DNA of 64,000 nucleotides from the NCBI GenBank assembly GCA_002049455.2, contig KV918762.1, positions 124,001-188,000 on the forward strand, written 5' to 3'. Shown one piece after another: positions 1-11,565 of the stretch. The notes beneath the pieces were generated by a model. The model was not told where the DNA came from. It was given only the letters and a program-made list of their open reading frames with translations, and did no database searches. A program made the translations under genes and the position numbers. How positions within the stretch are numbered: position 1 is the stretch's first letter; the number at the start of each line of letters is the position of its first letter. Origin of the DNA: Porphyra umbilicalis (lineage: Eukaryota > Rhodophyta > Bangiophyceae > Bangiales > Bangiaceae).

Positions 1-1
1 C

Positions 2-829
2 GATCGACGGGCATCGACGACGGGGACTGGTGGAGGAGGGGGGAGGCGGGTGGGCTCGCGCGAGGCGTCTCCGCCCACGGATAATGCGGCGCGTGCAGGT
101 GGCCCGAGTGACCTCCCAGCCCGGTCCGCCGCGCAGATGGCGCGTGCGCACGTGACACTGATGCAGTCGAACGCCCTCCGTGCCGCCGACTCCGTGTCGC
201 GCCTGACGGCCACTGGCTCTGGGTCGACGGAGCTGGTGGCGGTAGTGGCGGCAGCGCGGGCTCGCGCGAAGGATGCCGGTGGTCCCGCAGTGGCCGTGGC
301 TGTTGTGGCAGCCCCTCTTCACTTGACGTGAAAGACGGGGGAGCGGGAGAAGTTTTCGGCAGTTTCGTTGTTTGACTGCCCGGCCGTGAGTCGGATGACG
401 TCGACGCAGCTGGCGTCCGCGGCGTTCAAGGGCGCCCTGAAGTCCCACGCCATCAACCTTCCCACCATGGAGGCCGAATTTATCGGCGGTGCGGAGGACC
501 ACTTGCTTATCGGACTGAGCATCTCGTGCGGGGGGGTGGCGTCTGCGGACGTGGCGGAGCAGCTTGTCTCGCGCCGTGTGGACCGGTCAAACGCCAACCT
601 CATGCAGCTCGTTGCCTCGTGGTGCCAGAAATTCGTCACAGAGAACATGGTGGCGGCGGCGGTGCTCGGTCATGCAGGTGTGGATTTGGGGGTAGACGGG
701 GAGTCGGACGGTGACGCGGAGGCCCGGGACGACACGGCTGGTGCAGCAGATCCGTCCAACAGTCGCGGTCGCGGACACTGCGGGGGTGCTGTGAGCGATG
801 ATGAAGAGGGGGAGGAGAATGACTACTAG
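2..829 (+). pseudogene. 3' part of an unrecognised gene, interrupted by one in-frame TGA
   Basis: One frame is open from the left edge of the window to a TAG at 827-829 except for a single TGA at 329-331. The stretch after 332 looks protein-like: a mixed, partly helical segment (around 395-680) followed by an acidic, glycine-rich tail ending in DDEEGEENDY. I do not recognise a domain. The start lies outside the window. The TGA could be a nonsense mutation, or the two halves could be exons joined by an intron, but no convincing donor and acceptor pair is visible. Downstream lies only repeat DNA. Confidence 0.3.
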
Positions 830-831
830 TG

Positions 832-898
832 AGTGCATGTCTTTTTTTTACATACATGCACTATGCATACGTAGTGCATGTACTTTTTTTACATATGG
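832..898. repeat. Short direct repeat, two copies
   Basis: The motif agtgcatgt followed by a run of seven or eight T and then acata occurs at 832-853 and again, slightly changed, at 873-895. It lies directly after the stop of the preceding frame. No function can be assigned. Confidence 0.5.
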
Positions 899-994
899 AC
901 ACGCGACGCCGCCGTCGTCCGTACGGCGTCGCAGTTGCCCGCCGTCAAATGTCGTGCACGAGGTTGGACAGGCTTGCCCCGCGGCGCCTGCACG

Positions 995-2160
995 GCAACA
1001 CGGAGACGCAGTTGGTGCACGTCCCGTCGTCGGCGGCGGCGTTGGGCATCACTACCGACGCGCAGGTTGTACAGATGCAGGTGGGGACGGTGCGCGTGAT
1101 GGCTTTGCCGGTGCCGACGCGGAGCAGGGAGCGCGTCGCGCGAGCGGTTGGTCGTGGCGTTGCCGGCGCCGACGTGGAGCAGGGAGCGCGTCGCGCAAGC
1201 CGTTGGTCGTGGCCACATTTGTGTACGTCGTTACAACGACGAGCCAGTTGGTGCACGTCCCGTCGTCGGCGATGGCGTCGCGTATCACGACCGTCGCGCA
1301 GTTGGTACAAATGCAGGTGGGGACGTTGCGCGTGACGGCGTTGCAGGTGCCGACGCGGAGCAGGGAGCGCGTCGCGCGAGCTGTTGGTCGTGGCGTTGCC
1401 GGCGCCGACGTGAAGCAGGGAGCGCGTCGCGCAAGCCGTTGGTCGTGGCCGCAGTTGTGTACGTCGTTACAACGACGAGCCAGTTGGTGCACGTCCCATC
1501 GTCGTCGACGGCGTCGCGTATCTCGACCGTCGCGCAGTTGGTACAGATGCAGGTGGGGACGTTCGGCGTGACGGCGTTGCAGGTGCCAACGCGGAGCAGG
1601 GAGCGGTTAGCGCGAGTCGTTGGTCGTGGCGTTGCCGGCGCCGACGTGAAGCAGGGAGCGCGTCGCGCAAGCCGTTGGTCGTGGCGGCAGTTGTGTACGT
1701 CGTTGAAACGACGAGCCAGTTAGTGCGCGTCCCATCGTCGGCGACTGCGTCGGACGTCACGACGGTCGCGCAGGTGGTACAGATGCAGTTGAGGACGTGT
1801 CGCGTGACGGCGTTGCAGGTGCCGACGCAGAGCAGGGAGCGCGCCGCGCAAGCGAGTGTTCGTGGCGTCACCGGCGCCGACGCGGAGCAGGGAGCGCGTA
1901 GCGCGAGCCGCTGGTCGTGGCGTTGCCGGCGCCGACACGGAGCAGGGAGCGCGTCGCGCAAGCCGTTGGTCGTGGCGGCAGTTGTGTACGTCGTTGAAAC
2001 GATAAGCCAGTTGGTGCACGTCCCATCGTCGGCGACTGCGTCGGGCGTCACGACCGTCGCGCAGGTGGTACAAATGCAGGTGGCGACGTTGCGCGTGACG
2101 GCGTTGCCGCCGCCGACGCCGAACAGGGAGCACGTCGCGCAGGCGGTCGGGCGAGGCGGG
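995..2160. repeat. Tandem repeat array, about 236-bp unit
   Basis: The phrase gtgtacgtcgtt recurs at 1221, 1457, 1693 and 1984, giving a 236-bp period, with the last unit enlarged by an extra partial copy. Units share words such as agcagggagcgcgtcgcgc and gttggtgcacgtccc. The + strand is G/T-rich. Several frames stay open through the array (one reads Val/Ala-rich), but the period is not a multiple of three and units differ by indels, so I treat it as satellite DNA. It ends in unique sequence near 2160. Confidence 0.75.
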
Positions 2161-2726
2161 CGTGTGGCGGCTGTCGAGATGGGCGGAAGTTCGTGGCACG
2201 AAGGTGTCGCTGTCGTCGACAAGGAGTGGCTTTCGCGGTAATGGGGTTGTGTGGATGGCCGGGCGTCCGGAGGGGGTGAGGATTGGGCGGTGACGGCCTG
2301 CAAACGACCACGGCGCCAGCGGCAGTGAACGCCACTGGCGTTTAGTCAGAGGCGTGACAGCCGGAGTTGGGCGTCGGGCCGGACCAAGTGGAACGAAAGT
2401 GGCTTCGAGCAGTGCAAGGGGCGCGGTGCATGTGTCTTGGTCGGATGCGTCCGGAGGGCCCAAATTGAATGCACGATTGATCAATGTGAATGGGACAAAT
2501 ATCGGATTTAAGGTCGCAAATACGCTGCTTATGTCTCATGTCACATTCTGATTGGTCTGATCTGAGTAGAAGCACCAGACACCCCGCTGCTGTGTCAATT
2601 CCGAAGCACCTCGAGCAAGCGGGCGTGCTTTGATCTGCGTGCCATCATTGTCGGTCGTTGTCAGCCGTCAGCGGTCGCGAGTACGTGCCATTGGTCGCTG
2701 CCTCGTGGTTGTCTGGGGTCCGCACG
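2161..2726. other. Unique sequence, nothing recognised
   Basis: Non-repetitive DNA between the 236-bp array and the E(z)-like region. I see no gene, RNA or element end in it. Confidence 0.4.
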
Positions 2727-3125
2727 ATGGATGCAGCGCGTCGTGGCTCTGACGAGGCATTCGTGGACGAGTGGCAAAACGCGGAAGGAGCCCTGTCTGA
2801 TGTCGACTCGGGCGCTGAAGAAGCTGAGCGCGTTGCTGCTGTCGCCGGCGATGCACGCAGCATCCATCGTGTTGCTTATCGTCTGTACGGGCGAGCAGGG
2901 CGCCGCGCGCGTCAGCGTCGCAGCGCAGAAATTTGTATGGCTATTCCTGTGAACCGTCAAACGGTATTGAGGTGTGCGCGGTATGTGGCGGCGGCGGGCG
3001 CGGGCGCCGACGTCCGCCCGGCACCCATTGAGGCTGCGATTGATCCGTGTGGTGTGAGGTCGGACGCCTCGGTCGTTCTTCGCGATGGCGACGTATTGCC
3101 GGTGGAGGCGAAAGGGGTGTCCTGA
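2727..3125 (+). pseudogene. Possible 5' segment of the E(z)-like pseudogene
   Basis: An ATG at 2727 opens a 132-codon frame ending in TGA at 3123-3125. It begins with an acidic stretch (FVDEWQNAEGALSDVD) followed by an Arg-rich helix-like segment. It lies immediately upstream of, and on the same strand as, the E(z)-like frame. E(z) proteins begin with a charged N-terminal region, so it may be the lost N-terminus, but the similarity is too weak to be sure. It could be an unrelated open stretch. Confidence 0.25.
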
Positions 3126-3225
3126 GGTGGCCCGAGTGGCCGTGGCGGCTCGTGTGGTGGCACTGCTGGCGGGGGAAGTCCTGCTGGGAACGATGGAGTG
3201 GTTGGAGCAGCCGTCGTAGAGCTGG

Positions 3226-6200
3226 TTGCCAGGCAGAGCAACCCCCCCCCGACAGAGGCAGAGCACGATATTGGAGTTCATGCGAGTGTCACGAGCCTCG
3301 CCGCTTGTCCCGCGCGGTGTGAGAGCGGGTTGCCACGGCGTCCCCCAACCGTCTCGCTCGTCGCCCCCTACCCTGCCCACCGCACATGGCCTCGGCTCTG
3401 CTGCTGCCGCGCGTGAAGCTGGTGGCATTGACGCCGCTGATGCTGCTCGTGTGGCTTCCTGGTCGACAAGCGGGGCGACGACTGCCGCAACTGACGCCCC
3501 AGAGCGGGCGGTGCCAGTTGTGATATTGCCCGCGGTTGAGCGTCTCCCGACGGCGTCAGCGTATACGTCGATTCGGCGGTCGTGGCGACGGGTCGAGGGA
3601 GTTGCCTCCTTCATGCACACTCCTTACCTCGGAGACACCGACGACGCGCATGCTGCGGCGGCGCCCATCATGTGCAAGAACGGGTGGACGGCCCCCGACT
3701 GCAACAGTGACGGCAGTGACGCGTCAGACGATGAGCCTACCCACCTCAGCAATCGATACCATTCGCTTGAAGAGCGGACCTTCCGGATGGCGCAGCGCGC
3801 CGGCGTGTACGCAGTTGTTCAAGCGCTTGGTGACTCGCCGGCGATGGTGCACACCTTGAGCGAGGTGCTCGGGGAGACGCTGATTCACATGACGCACGTG
3901 GTTGAGCTCGTCCCGCGGAGGAGGGATGACCACCGCCGCGCCGCGTCAGAGCGCGAGGCGCAGGCCACCCGCCAAGCCGCTCTGGAGCAGCTGACGGGGG
4001 GCGCCAGCCTCGCAGTGGTGCTGGCTAGCGGCGCTGTACGGGAGCATGGCGGGCGTGTAACTGGTTCTGCGTTTCCAAGCCGCGGGAGCGGCGCTCCCGA
4101 GGCCCGGGTGCGAGGCGCACCGGTCGCTTTTGGGGCCTCCACGTCTGCGGCTGCGGCGTCAGCGGCCGACGGCGCAGCCGCTCGCCTCCTCCCTTTGAGT
4201 CGTGTGTGGTCTCTGCGGCAAGACGAGCTAGTTCGGCAGTCTCACACGGAGAGCGACGCGGTGCGCAACGACGCCGCTGCTGTTCGGACGCTACGCACGG
4301 TCGTTCGAGCTCATGGCGGCGCTGATGCTGCCGCGCACCTGCCGTCTGTCGGCACTCTGTTCGGTGCTGGCCACGCGGCGCCAACCGACGCCAGTGTTGC
4401 CGGACTCGCTATAGTGGTGGCGCGCAAAGTGCAGCTGCCGCAAAGGGGACATTTGAGTCGTCTCTTGTGCCGTGTCTGTCTGCGGTATGCGTGTCGGCTG
4501 CACGGCACACGTGAAGGCGACCCGCTAGCAGTGCCGCTACCCCCTCGCCCGGTTGGTCTTGCTCGTGGCGCCGACGGTGCGGACGCGGACGGGCTAGAGT
4601 GGTCTCCCCGCCGCGCTTGGGGCGACTCGGTTGTCGCCCCAGTTGCCCCACGCGCCGGTGAAGGCGCACGGTTCTCGGCTTACTTCGACTGGGCGGACGC
4701 GACGGGTCTGCATGCTGGCCCGAGTGTAGAGTTACGTGTTGGCTCGGCCGTCGCCGACGACGCGCGGCAAACAGACGTTGGGCCAGATGCAGGGTGCCGC
4801 GGCCGCCCGCCGGCTTCCACTGTTGTGGCTAAAAGCGTTGCTGTTGCCCCACGCGATGGCGACGTCGCCGGGCGCTTCGCGGTTGGCACCAGGCGCGCCA
4901 CTGCGGGCGGGACTGGGTCACCTGCTTCTAGCAGCGCTGTCGGCGCTTCTGTTGGCGATGGTTCGGCCGTTGCAGTTGGTATCTCCTCAGCGAAGGGCGA
5001 CGCCGATGCTCCTTGGCCTCCAACCACTCATGCGGTGGATGTGGAAGTCGCACGAGTCGATGACGTCTCGCAGCGGCCGTCGTTGTCTTCTCTGTGGCGT
5101 GGGCGGCGCGCCCGAGTCCACCACTCGGCAATCGCCCAGGCGGCCAGTGGTTGCTTTGAGTGCCGTCTCGACCCCCGCGTGCGAGCTGGTATGCGTTCCG
5201 TGCCTCGTGCTGTGGGCGGTTGGCGAGTCGACCAGGTGGGGCTACTGCAGATGGGAGCTAACCTTGTCGGTGTGTAGGACACCTGCCGCCTTGCTCTGTT
5301 TTGTGGCTGGCAAGACGTGTCGCCGCGTGGCTGAGTTTTTGGAGGGTCCGAAACTCTCTCTGCTCTGCGCGTCACCGGTGGAGCAGCCGTTGCAGGACCC
5401 TGGCCTGGGAGCTGTCGGGAGTTCTGAGGCGACGGCGGGGAGTTGCGCCGGCGGGTTGAACGAGGACAGCGATGGGTCGGCAACGGCGTCGCAGTGCTCC
5501 CCTGCCCCGCATTGCTCTCTTTGCAGCTCTCGCGCCTCCCGTCAATCGGGCACGACCAACAGCCAGGACGACCCCTGCGCGCCGGACAAGGTGCACGACT
5601 TTGCGCCCTGCTTTCACAGCGGGGAGTGTACAGAGGAGCGGTGTCGGTGCGCGCGCACCGGGTCGGCGTGCGAGAAGACGTGTGGGTGCGCTCAGTATCG
5701 CTGGACGGTGGGCTCGCCGTCTTCGGAAGGCTTGGGCTCTGCACACTCAATCGGCGAGAGTGTCCCAGCGCCTGGGTCTCGGTTGTGCGGTCGTCGCATC
5801 TGGTGTGCATGTGTGCCGACGTCGAGGTGCGACACGGATGAGTGCCCGTGTTTTGCGGTCGACAGGGAGTGCGACCCCGATGCCTGCGACACTTCCGGTG
5901 CGCATTGGCATCCAAGCACTGGGGTCGACAGTGCGCCTCACTCACCGGATGACGGCGTGCACCGTGCCGGTGCGCAGGTACTACGAGGAGTGGGGTTGCT
6001 GATTGCGGCTGACGTTGAGAGCGGGGGTGTCGCTGCCGGAGGCATTGTAGGCCGCCGTCGCTGTCGCAACGTCCAAGTCCAAGTCGGTGCCCGCGTTCGT
6101 TGCGTGCTTGGTCGCTCGGACGCTCACGGACTCGGTGTCTTCGCTGCTGAAGGTGCGGCGGACGGCGACTTTGTTGGTGAGTACGTCGGTAAACGCATCT

Positions 6201-6475
6201 GAAATGCGGAGGCGGCAGCGCGTGGGCGCGTGTACGACGCCAAGGGGGTAAACTTCCTGTACTGCATCACCAAGACGGTGAACATAGACGCTACACGGGT
6301 GGGCAACCGGATGAAATTCATGAACCACCGCACGACGGAGCATGCCAACATCGAGGCGAAGCTGTTGAGCGTGTGTCGCGAGATTTGAGTCGGGCTGTTT
6401 GCCAAGGCGCCGCTGTGTGCCGTGGAGGAGTTGTTCTTTGATTATGGATACGAGGTGCCAGGGTGGGTTGAGTGA
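3226..6475 (+). pseudogene. E(z): Enhancer-of-zeste-like H3K27 methyltransferase, disrupted
   Basis: Family blocks follow the order of E(z)/EZH proteins, the catalytic subunit of PRC2. The EED-binding-like motif VASFMHTPYLGD lies near 3600-3640. The MCSS-like motif LCRVCLRYACRLH lies at 4461-4505. A SANT-like end (AALLCFVAGKTCRRVAEF) is at about 5287-5340. A cysteine-rich CXC domain spans about 5590-5900, including CPCFAVDRECDPDAC. The SET domain starts near 6110 with GLGVFAAEG and EYVGK, continues with RGRVYD, DATRVGNRMKFMNH and ends with EELFFDYGY at the TGA 6473-6475. It is broken three times: a frameshift near 5270, where the upstream frame stops at 5275-5277 and homology continues one frame over; TGA at 6200-6202 after EYVGKRI; and TGA at 6386-6388, where the family usually has Arg. 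Homology runs straight through both TGAs, so introns do not explain them. An insert of about 33 codons splits the CXC domain. The start is unresolved; the first ATG in frame is 3280. PRC2 normally deposits H3K27 methylation for silencing. Confidence 0.8.
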
Positions 6476-7117
6476 AGTCTGCGTGTGCTGCTTCTCACGG
6501 ACCTACAGGACGCGGTGTCGTTGGCCGCCGGGGAGGTGCATCAATGAGAACCTCATGCGCGCTTCGCGTTGTGCCCCGTCCTTTGTCCTTGGAAGGGCTT
6601 TCATTTCTCCGGTGCATTGAGCGCGTCGTTTGTGCCACTGGAAACGCAGCTTAACTTGTTGTGCAATGACGACCATACGACGCGCCTCTTTTTTCTGAGC
6701 CCAGCGTGTGCGCCCGAGAGTCGACGCTCATTCGAAGACGGCTCCTATTGCGTGCGCAACACAGGCCTTTCTTGTGTTCGTGTCACTTTCGAGAAAGGCA
6801 AAGTCTGGTGGATTTGTGCGCCACAAAGGAGGGCGGTCGAAGGGATCTCTGTAAATTACCTGACAGCTGTCATCCAATGATCGCGCGCCATTGCACAGTG
6901 AGAGCAATATCTCGAACACACGCAAGTGCAGTCGCACGACGAAGTTGCCGGTCGGAGACGCACACGCGCGGTGCTCACGTTGCGTTCGTTTGCCTGCTGG
7001 TGCCGGGCGCCGTCGTGGCGCCCGAAGTTGAAGAGCGGGCGCACGCGCAGCGAGTTGCTGCGCATTAACGGCGGCACCACACTGGCGCGGTCGGGAGAGC
7101 CATTTTAAGGCCCCGGG
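6476..7117. other. Unique sequence downstream of the E(z)-like pseudogene
   Basis: Several short frames are open on both strands but none has a recognisable domain. Probably flanking or decayed sequence. Confidence 0.35.
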
Positions 7118-7735
7118 GGGCTGTGGCGGAGCCGCGCGGTGAGCGCGTAGCGCACCTGGCATCGTGCCATGACACGGGCGCTGTCGCCGACGCGGAAGTG
7201 GTCGGCTTGAGTTTCATGTCGGGGGGGGGGTGGCGGAGGCGCGCGGGAAGTGCGTGGCGGATCATCTTTCCAATCTCGACCCGCCCACCGTCGGCGACGG
7301 GGACGTGCACCGACGGCGACGCGGACGTGGTTGCCTCGGTTTGCATCTCGGGGGGGGGGTGGCCAAGGCGCGGTGCTCTTGCGCGTCGTGCACGTTGCAG
7401 TGGAGCTTGTGGTGGCGGCGTCGGAGGCGGTGCGCCTGGTCGACATCTTGGCACGGCTGTTAAGGCCGTGCACGCGGTGCTGCTGGCGGTGCTACTGCGG
7501 GTGCACGTGCCGGCTGTCGTGGTGCTCTTGCGCGTCGTGAATAATGCAGTGGAGTTTGTGGTGGCGGCGGCGGAGGCGGTGCGCCTGGTGGATATCTTGG
7601 CACGGCTGTTGAGGCCGTGCACGTGGTGCTGCTGGCGGTGCTGCTGCGGGTTCAAGTGCCGGCTCGCGTGGTGCTCTTGCGCGCCGTGCGACTGCGCGTT
7701 GGCGCGCTGCTGTGGCTGTTCGAGCACGTTGCTGT
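7118..7735. repeat. Degenerate GT-rich tandem repeats
   Basis: Two diverged units of roughly 110-130 bp, each ending in a run of eight to ten G (near 7221 and 7349), are followed by about 2.5 copies of a 149-bp unit. The word atcttggcacgg at 7445 and 7594 gives the spacing. The + strand is G/T-rich and one frame reads as Val/Leu/Ala/Cys-rich, as in the other satellites of this window. It ends about 50 bp before the Tc1/mariner transposase, so it may be flanking satellite. Confidence 0.6.
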
Positions 7736-7787
7736 GAAGGGCTTGGTCGTTGGGGAGCTACTCATTGTGCTTTCCTGACTGGCTGAG

Positions 7788-8822
7788 ATGTACAGCGTCG
7801 ACATGCGTCTTGTAGCTGTGACGATGTTGCGGAATGGGGTGCACAAGAGCGTCATTTATAAGAACATTGGCGTCAAGCGGTCAACTCTCAAGCGCTGGTC
7901 CAAGTACTACCGGGAGCACGGATCAGTATGGAGGGACCCGTTGCGGCAGAACCAGCACCACAACAGCTGCTGGTTTGACAGGACGCTCATTACGGCCATG
8001 GTGCACCTGGTCCGAGAGCACCCACAGGTTCTGTTACGGGAACACTCCAAGATGCTCAAGCTGATGCGCAACCACCCCAGCGGCGAGTTTATTGCTCTGC
8101 GTGCATCGAAGAGTATGATCGACCGGCACTTGAACAAGTTGGGCTGCACACGCAAGCGCTCGCTCCGTCTCTTTCGTGAGTCGTCGGCCGCCGTGCGGCG
8201 TGTCCACGCCCTCGTCCGGGACAACATCCCCGAGCGCTGCATCGTGTCAGTCGACGAGACACACACAGACGGTGGCGATGTCTTCCGATTGTACGGGCGG
8301 GCGTTGGCTCGCGAGCGCGACAAAGTCCACGGTCGGGACCCCCGGTCGGTTCCGCGGACAAGCACGACGATGGCGGTGTCGAGTGATGGCCGCATCTTGG
8401 GCTTCCAACCCGTGGTGGTGGGGAGAGGCGCGCTGACGTCGGCGGACTGGCGACTGTTCCTGCAACTGCTCATCCCCAAACTGGGTGTGTATGTTCCGGG
8501 GCACCCATGGAGCCAGCAGTCGAACAACTGGGTCGTTCTGTTCAACAATGCGCCCATCCACAACGCTGGTGGGGACACGTTCCTCGGAAACAACGGCGTC
8601 CCCTTTTTGCGTCTACCACCCTACAGTCCCGATTTGCAACAAATCGAGGGCGTCTTCAATGACTTGAAGATTGTGATCCGGAACTTGGTGTATGTGATGC
8701 CGGACCTGTTGGACGACCCGCATTTGTTGCAAGCGACAGCGGCAAGCAAGCTCTCTCGACGCCAGATCATCGGGCAGTTCGATCGGGTTCGCAAGGTCAT
8801 CGAGTCGATCATCGCCGAATAA
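7788..8822 (+). CDS. Tc1/mariner-IS630 transposase, catalytic Asp replaced by Asn
   Basis: A 344-residue protein from an ATG at 7788 to TAA. Residues 1-50 form a helix-turn-helix typical of the family, and a second DNA-binding region follows (about 65-130). The DDE_3-type catalytic core starts at SVDET, with Asp156. The second acidic site lies in VVLFNNAPIHNA, where the family has DNAxxH; here residue 253 is Asn. The third is Glu287 in YSPDLQQIEGVF. The 34-residue spacing between 253 and 287 fits the DD34E pattern. The protein would bind element ends and carry out cut-and-paste transposition, but loss of the second metal-binding Asp predicts an inactive enzyme, while the rest of the frame is undamaged. 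No convincing terminal inverted repeats or TA duplications were found nearby, so the element's limits are unknown. Confidence 0.85.
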   Translation: MYSVDMRLVAVTMLRNGVHKSVIYKNIGVKRSTLKRWSKYYREHGSVWRDPLRQNQHHNSCWFDRTLITAMVHLVREHPQVLLREHSKMLKLMRNHPSGEFIALRASKSMIDRHLNKLGCTRKRSLRLFRESSAAVRRVHALVRDNIPERCIVSVDETHTDGGDVFRLYGRALARERDKVHGRDPRSVPRTSTTMAVSSDGRILGFQPVVVGRGALTSADWRLFLQLLIPKLGVYVPGHPWSQQSNNWVVLFNNAPIHNAGGDTFLGNNGVPFLRLPPYSPDLQQIEGVFNDLKIVIRNLVYVMPDLLDDPHLLQATAASKLSRRQIIGQFDRVRKVIESIIAE

Positions 8823-10549
8823 ATCTCACATTGTCTTCAATCTGATTCGATCTTCTGCTATGGGGAAGAGCGTCAGACATTGAAGTGCCTCCCGCCACGA
8901 CCCTTGCTCTCCACGCCCCAGACGAGCACCAGGCGTGGCCATGCTGGATGCGCCATCTGTCCGACCCAGTCGGTCGGCAACGGACGGGCATGCAATCGGG
9001 TGGAAGGATGTCTGGCACTGAGGCACTGTGGCGAGGAGCCGGAGAGGGCGGCATGTGCGGCTGCTGGCGCATTGCGGTGCAGAAGAACGTTTGTTCCGCG
9101 ATGCCGGCGTACGAGTATCGATGACGTGAAGCGCATTAGTCCTGAACACGAAGTGATGCGGGCGCACTGGGCCCAAGTCCGGTGCTGATGGCACTTCATT
9201 GCTCCAGGCTCAAACAGCGAATTACGTTTCTGTCAAGTCTCGCTGCACTCAGTCCGCAGACGGTGCTCCCGGCAGCCCCCCCAACGCGTTGGGATTGGTG
9301 GTCGGTGGTCCTGGATGGACACGTTCGTGTCGAACCTACAGATTTCGACTGCATCGATCGTCCACAGAGGCGGTCTGCCTGGTTGAATAAAAAAATTGAA
9401 GAAGTAGACCACAGAATCCGTCAATCTGATGGATCTCGCTGTCGAATTCGGGCCGGGTCAGCCGTCACCGTCGTCGACACCTCCGCTGTCACCGTCGAGG
9501 ATCGCCATCCCTGGTGCCGATCGAATCGCACGTGCCCCCTGCCGTTGCCAGCGACTGCGCCATCCCCTTCTGCGGTGTTTAGAATCACCATTCGGAGCAC
9601 GCGATCTGTGAGTTGGTGCCAAGCCCCATCCTGCACGACAAGAGACAGCCCCCCACTCATGCGCTCACCACGCGTGCTCCACTGTCTGGTGTGGTCGCTC
9701 ACTCTGTTTCACAGTCTTCCGGGCGTCACGGTATGTTTGTGTCCGGGAGGCCCGATTGCCAATGGTTCTGAATGTCGAGTATTGTTTGAAGTTCTGTTTT
9801 TTGTTCATCCCGTGGATTGCTGCAGCCCGGTATACCGACTGTGTCGCTGAGTGCAGCGTGCATGACATGATGGAATGGGTGTTGAGGACCATCGTTCTGC
9901 CGTTCTTCGCTGATGTCCACGTCCCATTCTGTCACCCAGACTCCTCCAATTCAGACATGAGGACATGCGAAACCTGCTGAGGGGTGCTGCCCATCGGCCA
10001 CTAGCATCACAACGCATCTGCGTGCCCGCACAACGATTTTGCTTGTCGTCATACTCTTCCTGTCGATGATGCGTTTTATCTCCCTCTGTCTGTCCATTTC
10101 CATGGTGATCTCAACGGCGGGGGTGTGTGTAACAGGATTTGCTCAGTATGCAAGGGGGTCGGCCACGAGCCGTGCTCTCAGGTACCCCGGGCTGGTCGGT
10201 GGGACCTGCGCAATGGACATGTGGTCGCTTCTCGGCCTAAACGTCCGCTGGACGCCAGTGACTTTGCTTGTCCCGCTCACCATTTCGTGCCTGAACCGCC
10301 TGTCTCATAAAGCGACGTTTCTCGTCGTACTCACGCCATACCACCCTCGTTCGTTTCCTTACTGTTCCAGCATGACATGGCGCTGGTAGTCGAGTACAGT
10401 CCTCGACAGTTTTTCTTTCAACCACGGCTACATCCGAGTCCTTCATCACAGCGTCACCGAAACCCTTCTGTTCAACAACGGATGCTTACCCGTCCTCCAG
10501 AGCAAAGCGGCGCTCACTCCCTCGCCACCACATCCACCTTCACGACCGC
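8823..10549. other. Unique, moderate-GC sequence without a recognised gene
   Basis: Frames of up to about 220 codons are open but none shows a domain, repeat or good start. It begins right after the Tc1/mariner transposase and may include that element's right end. It ends at the 91-bp array. Confidence 0.35.
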
Positions 10550-11565
10550 CGCAGCAACGCCGACAAAAAAACGTAAGTGTACGCCCCACGCAAGAGGCAA
10601 CCTGCACACCGTCCCAAAAAACGAACCGCACCACCCCCGCCACCACGTCCGGCTGCACGTCCGCCACCGCCACGCCGACAAGAAGCACAAACTGCACGCC
10701 TCACGCAAGCGGCAACATGTACGCCGTCCCACACGCCGAACCGCACCACCCCGGCCACCGCCAGGCCGACAGGAAGCACAAACTGCACACCCCACGCAAG
10801 CGGCAACATGCACGTTGTTCCACACGTCGAACCCCACAACCCCCGCCACCACCACGCCGACAAGAAGCACAAAATGCACGCCCCACTCAAGCGGCAACAT
10901 GGACGCCGTCCCAAACGCCGAACCGCACCACCCGCGCCACCGCCACGCCGACAAGAACCACCAGCTGCACGCTTCACGCAAGCGGCGACATGCACGTCGT
11001 CCCACACGTCGAACCGCACCACCCCCGCCACCGCCACGCCGACAAGAACCACCAGCTGCACGCCCCATGCAATCGGCAACTTGGACGCCGTCCCATACGA
11101 CAAGCCGCACCACCCCCGCCACCGCCTCCAGCTCGTCGTCCGCCGCAGCCTCCGCCACCACCACGCCGACAAAATGCACCAGCTGCACACCCCACGCAAG
11201 GTTCAACTTGCGCACTGTCCCACACGACATTCTGATCCGCCCCTGCCGCCGCGTCCAGCTCCACGATCGCCGCAGTGACGCCGATAAGAAGCGCAAACTG
11301 CACGCAAAAACAAGCGGCAACTTGAATACCGTCCCTCACCACAAACCGAACCGCGCCCGCCACCACGTGGAGATCCACGTCCCCCGAAACCGCGCCGGTA
11401 AAAAGAACCAGCTGCACGCCGCGCGCAAGCGGCAACTTGGACACCGTTCCTCACGACAAGCCGCATCGCCCTCGCCACCACGCCCGGCTCCACGTCCGCT
11501 GCCGTCACGCCACCACAAAGCACCAACGGCACGCCCCACGTAAACCTCGACTTGGACGCCGCCCC
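10550..11565. repeat. Satellite array, 91-bp unit
   Basis: The word caagc(g)gcaac recurs at 10706, 10797, 10888, 10979 and 11070, an exact 91-bp spacing; later units are irregular (next at 11197). The unit shares gacaagaagcacaaa, tgcacgccccacgcaagc and cgccgtcccacac with the large array at 14.8-24.2 kb, so it is a shorter member of the same satellite family. The + strand is strongly C/A-rich. Because 91 is not a multiple of three, the reading frame rotates from unit to unit and coding is unlikely. Confidence 0.85.

Noticed and set aside
6200..6388. TGA reassigned to an amino acid in this organism
   Set aside because: Intact genes here end in TGA (for example the transposase at 46705 and the Harbinger transposase), and the residues expected at the two TGAs differ from each other.
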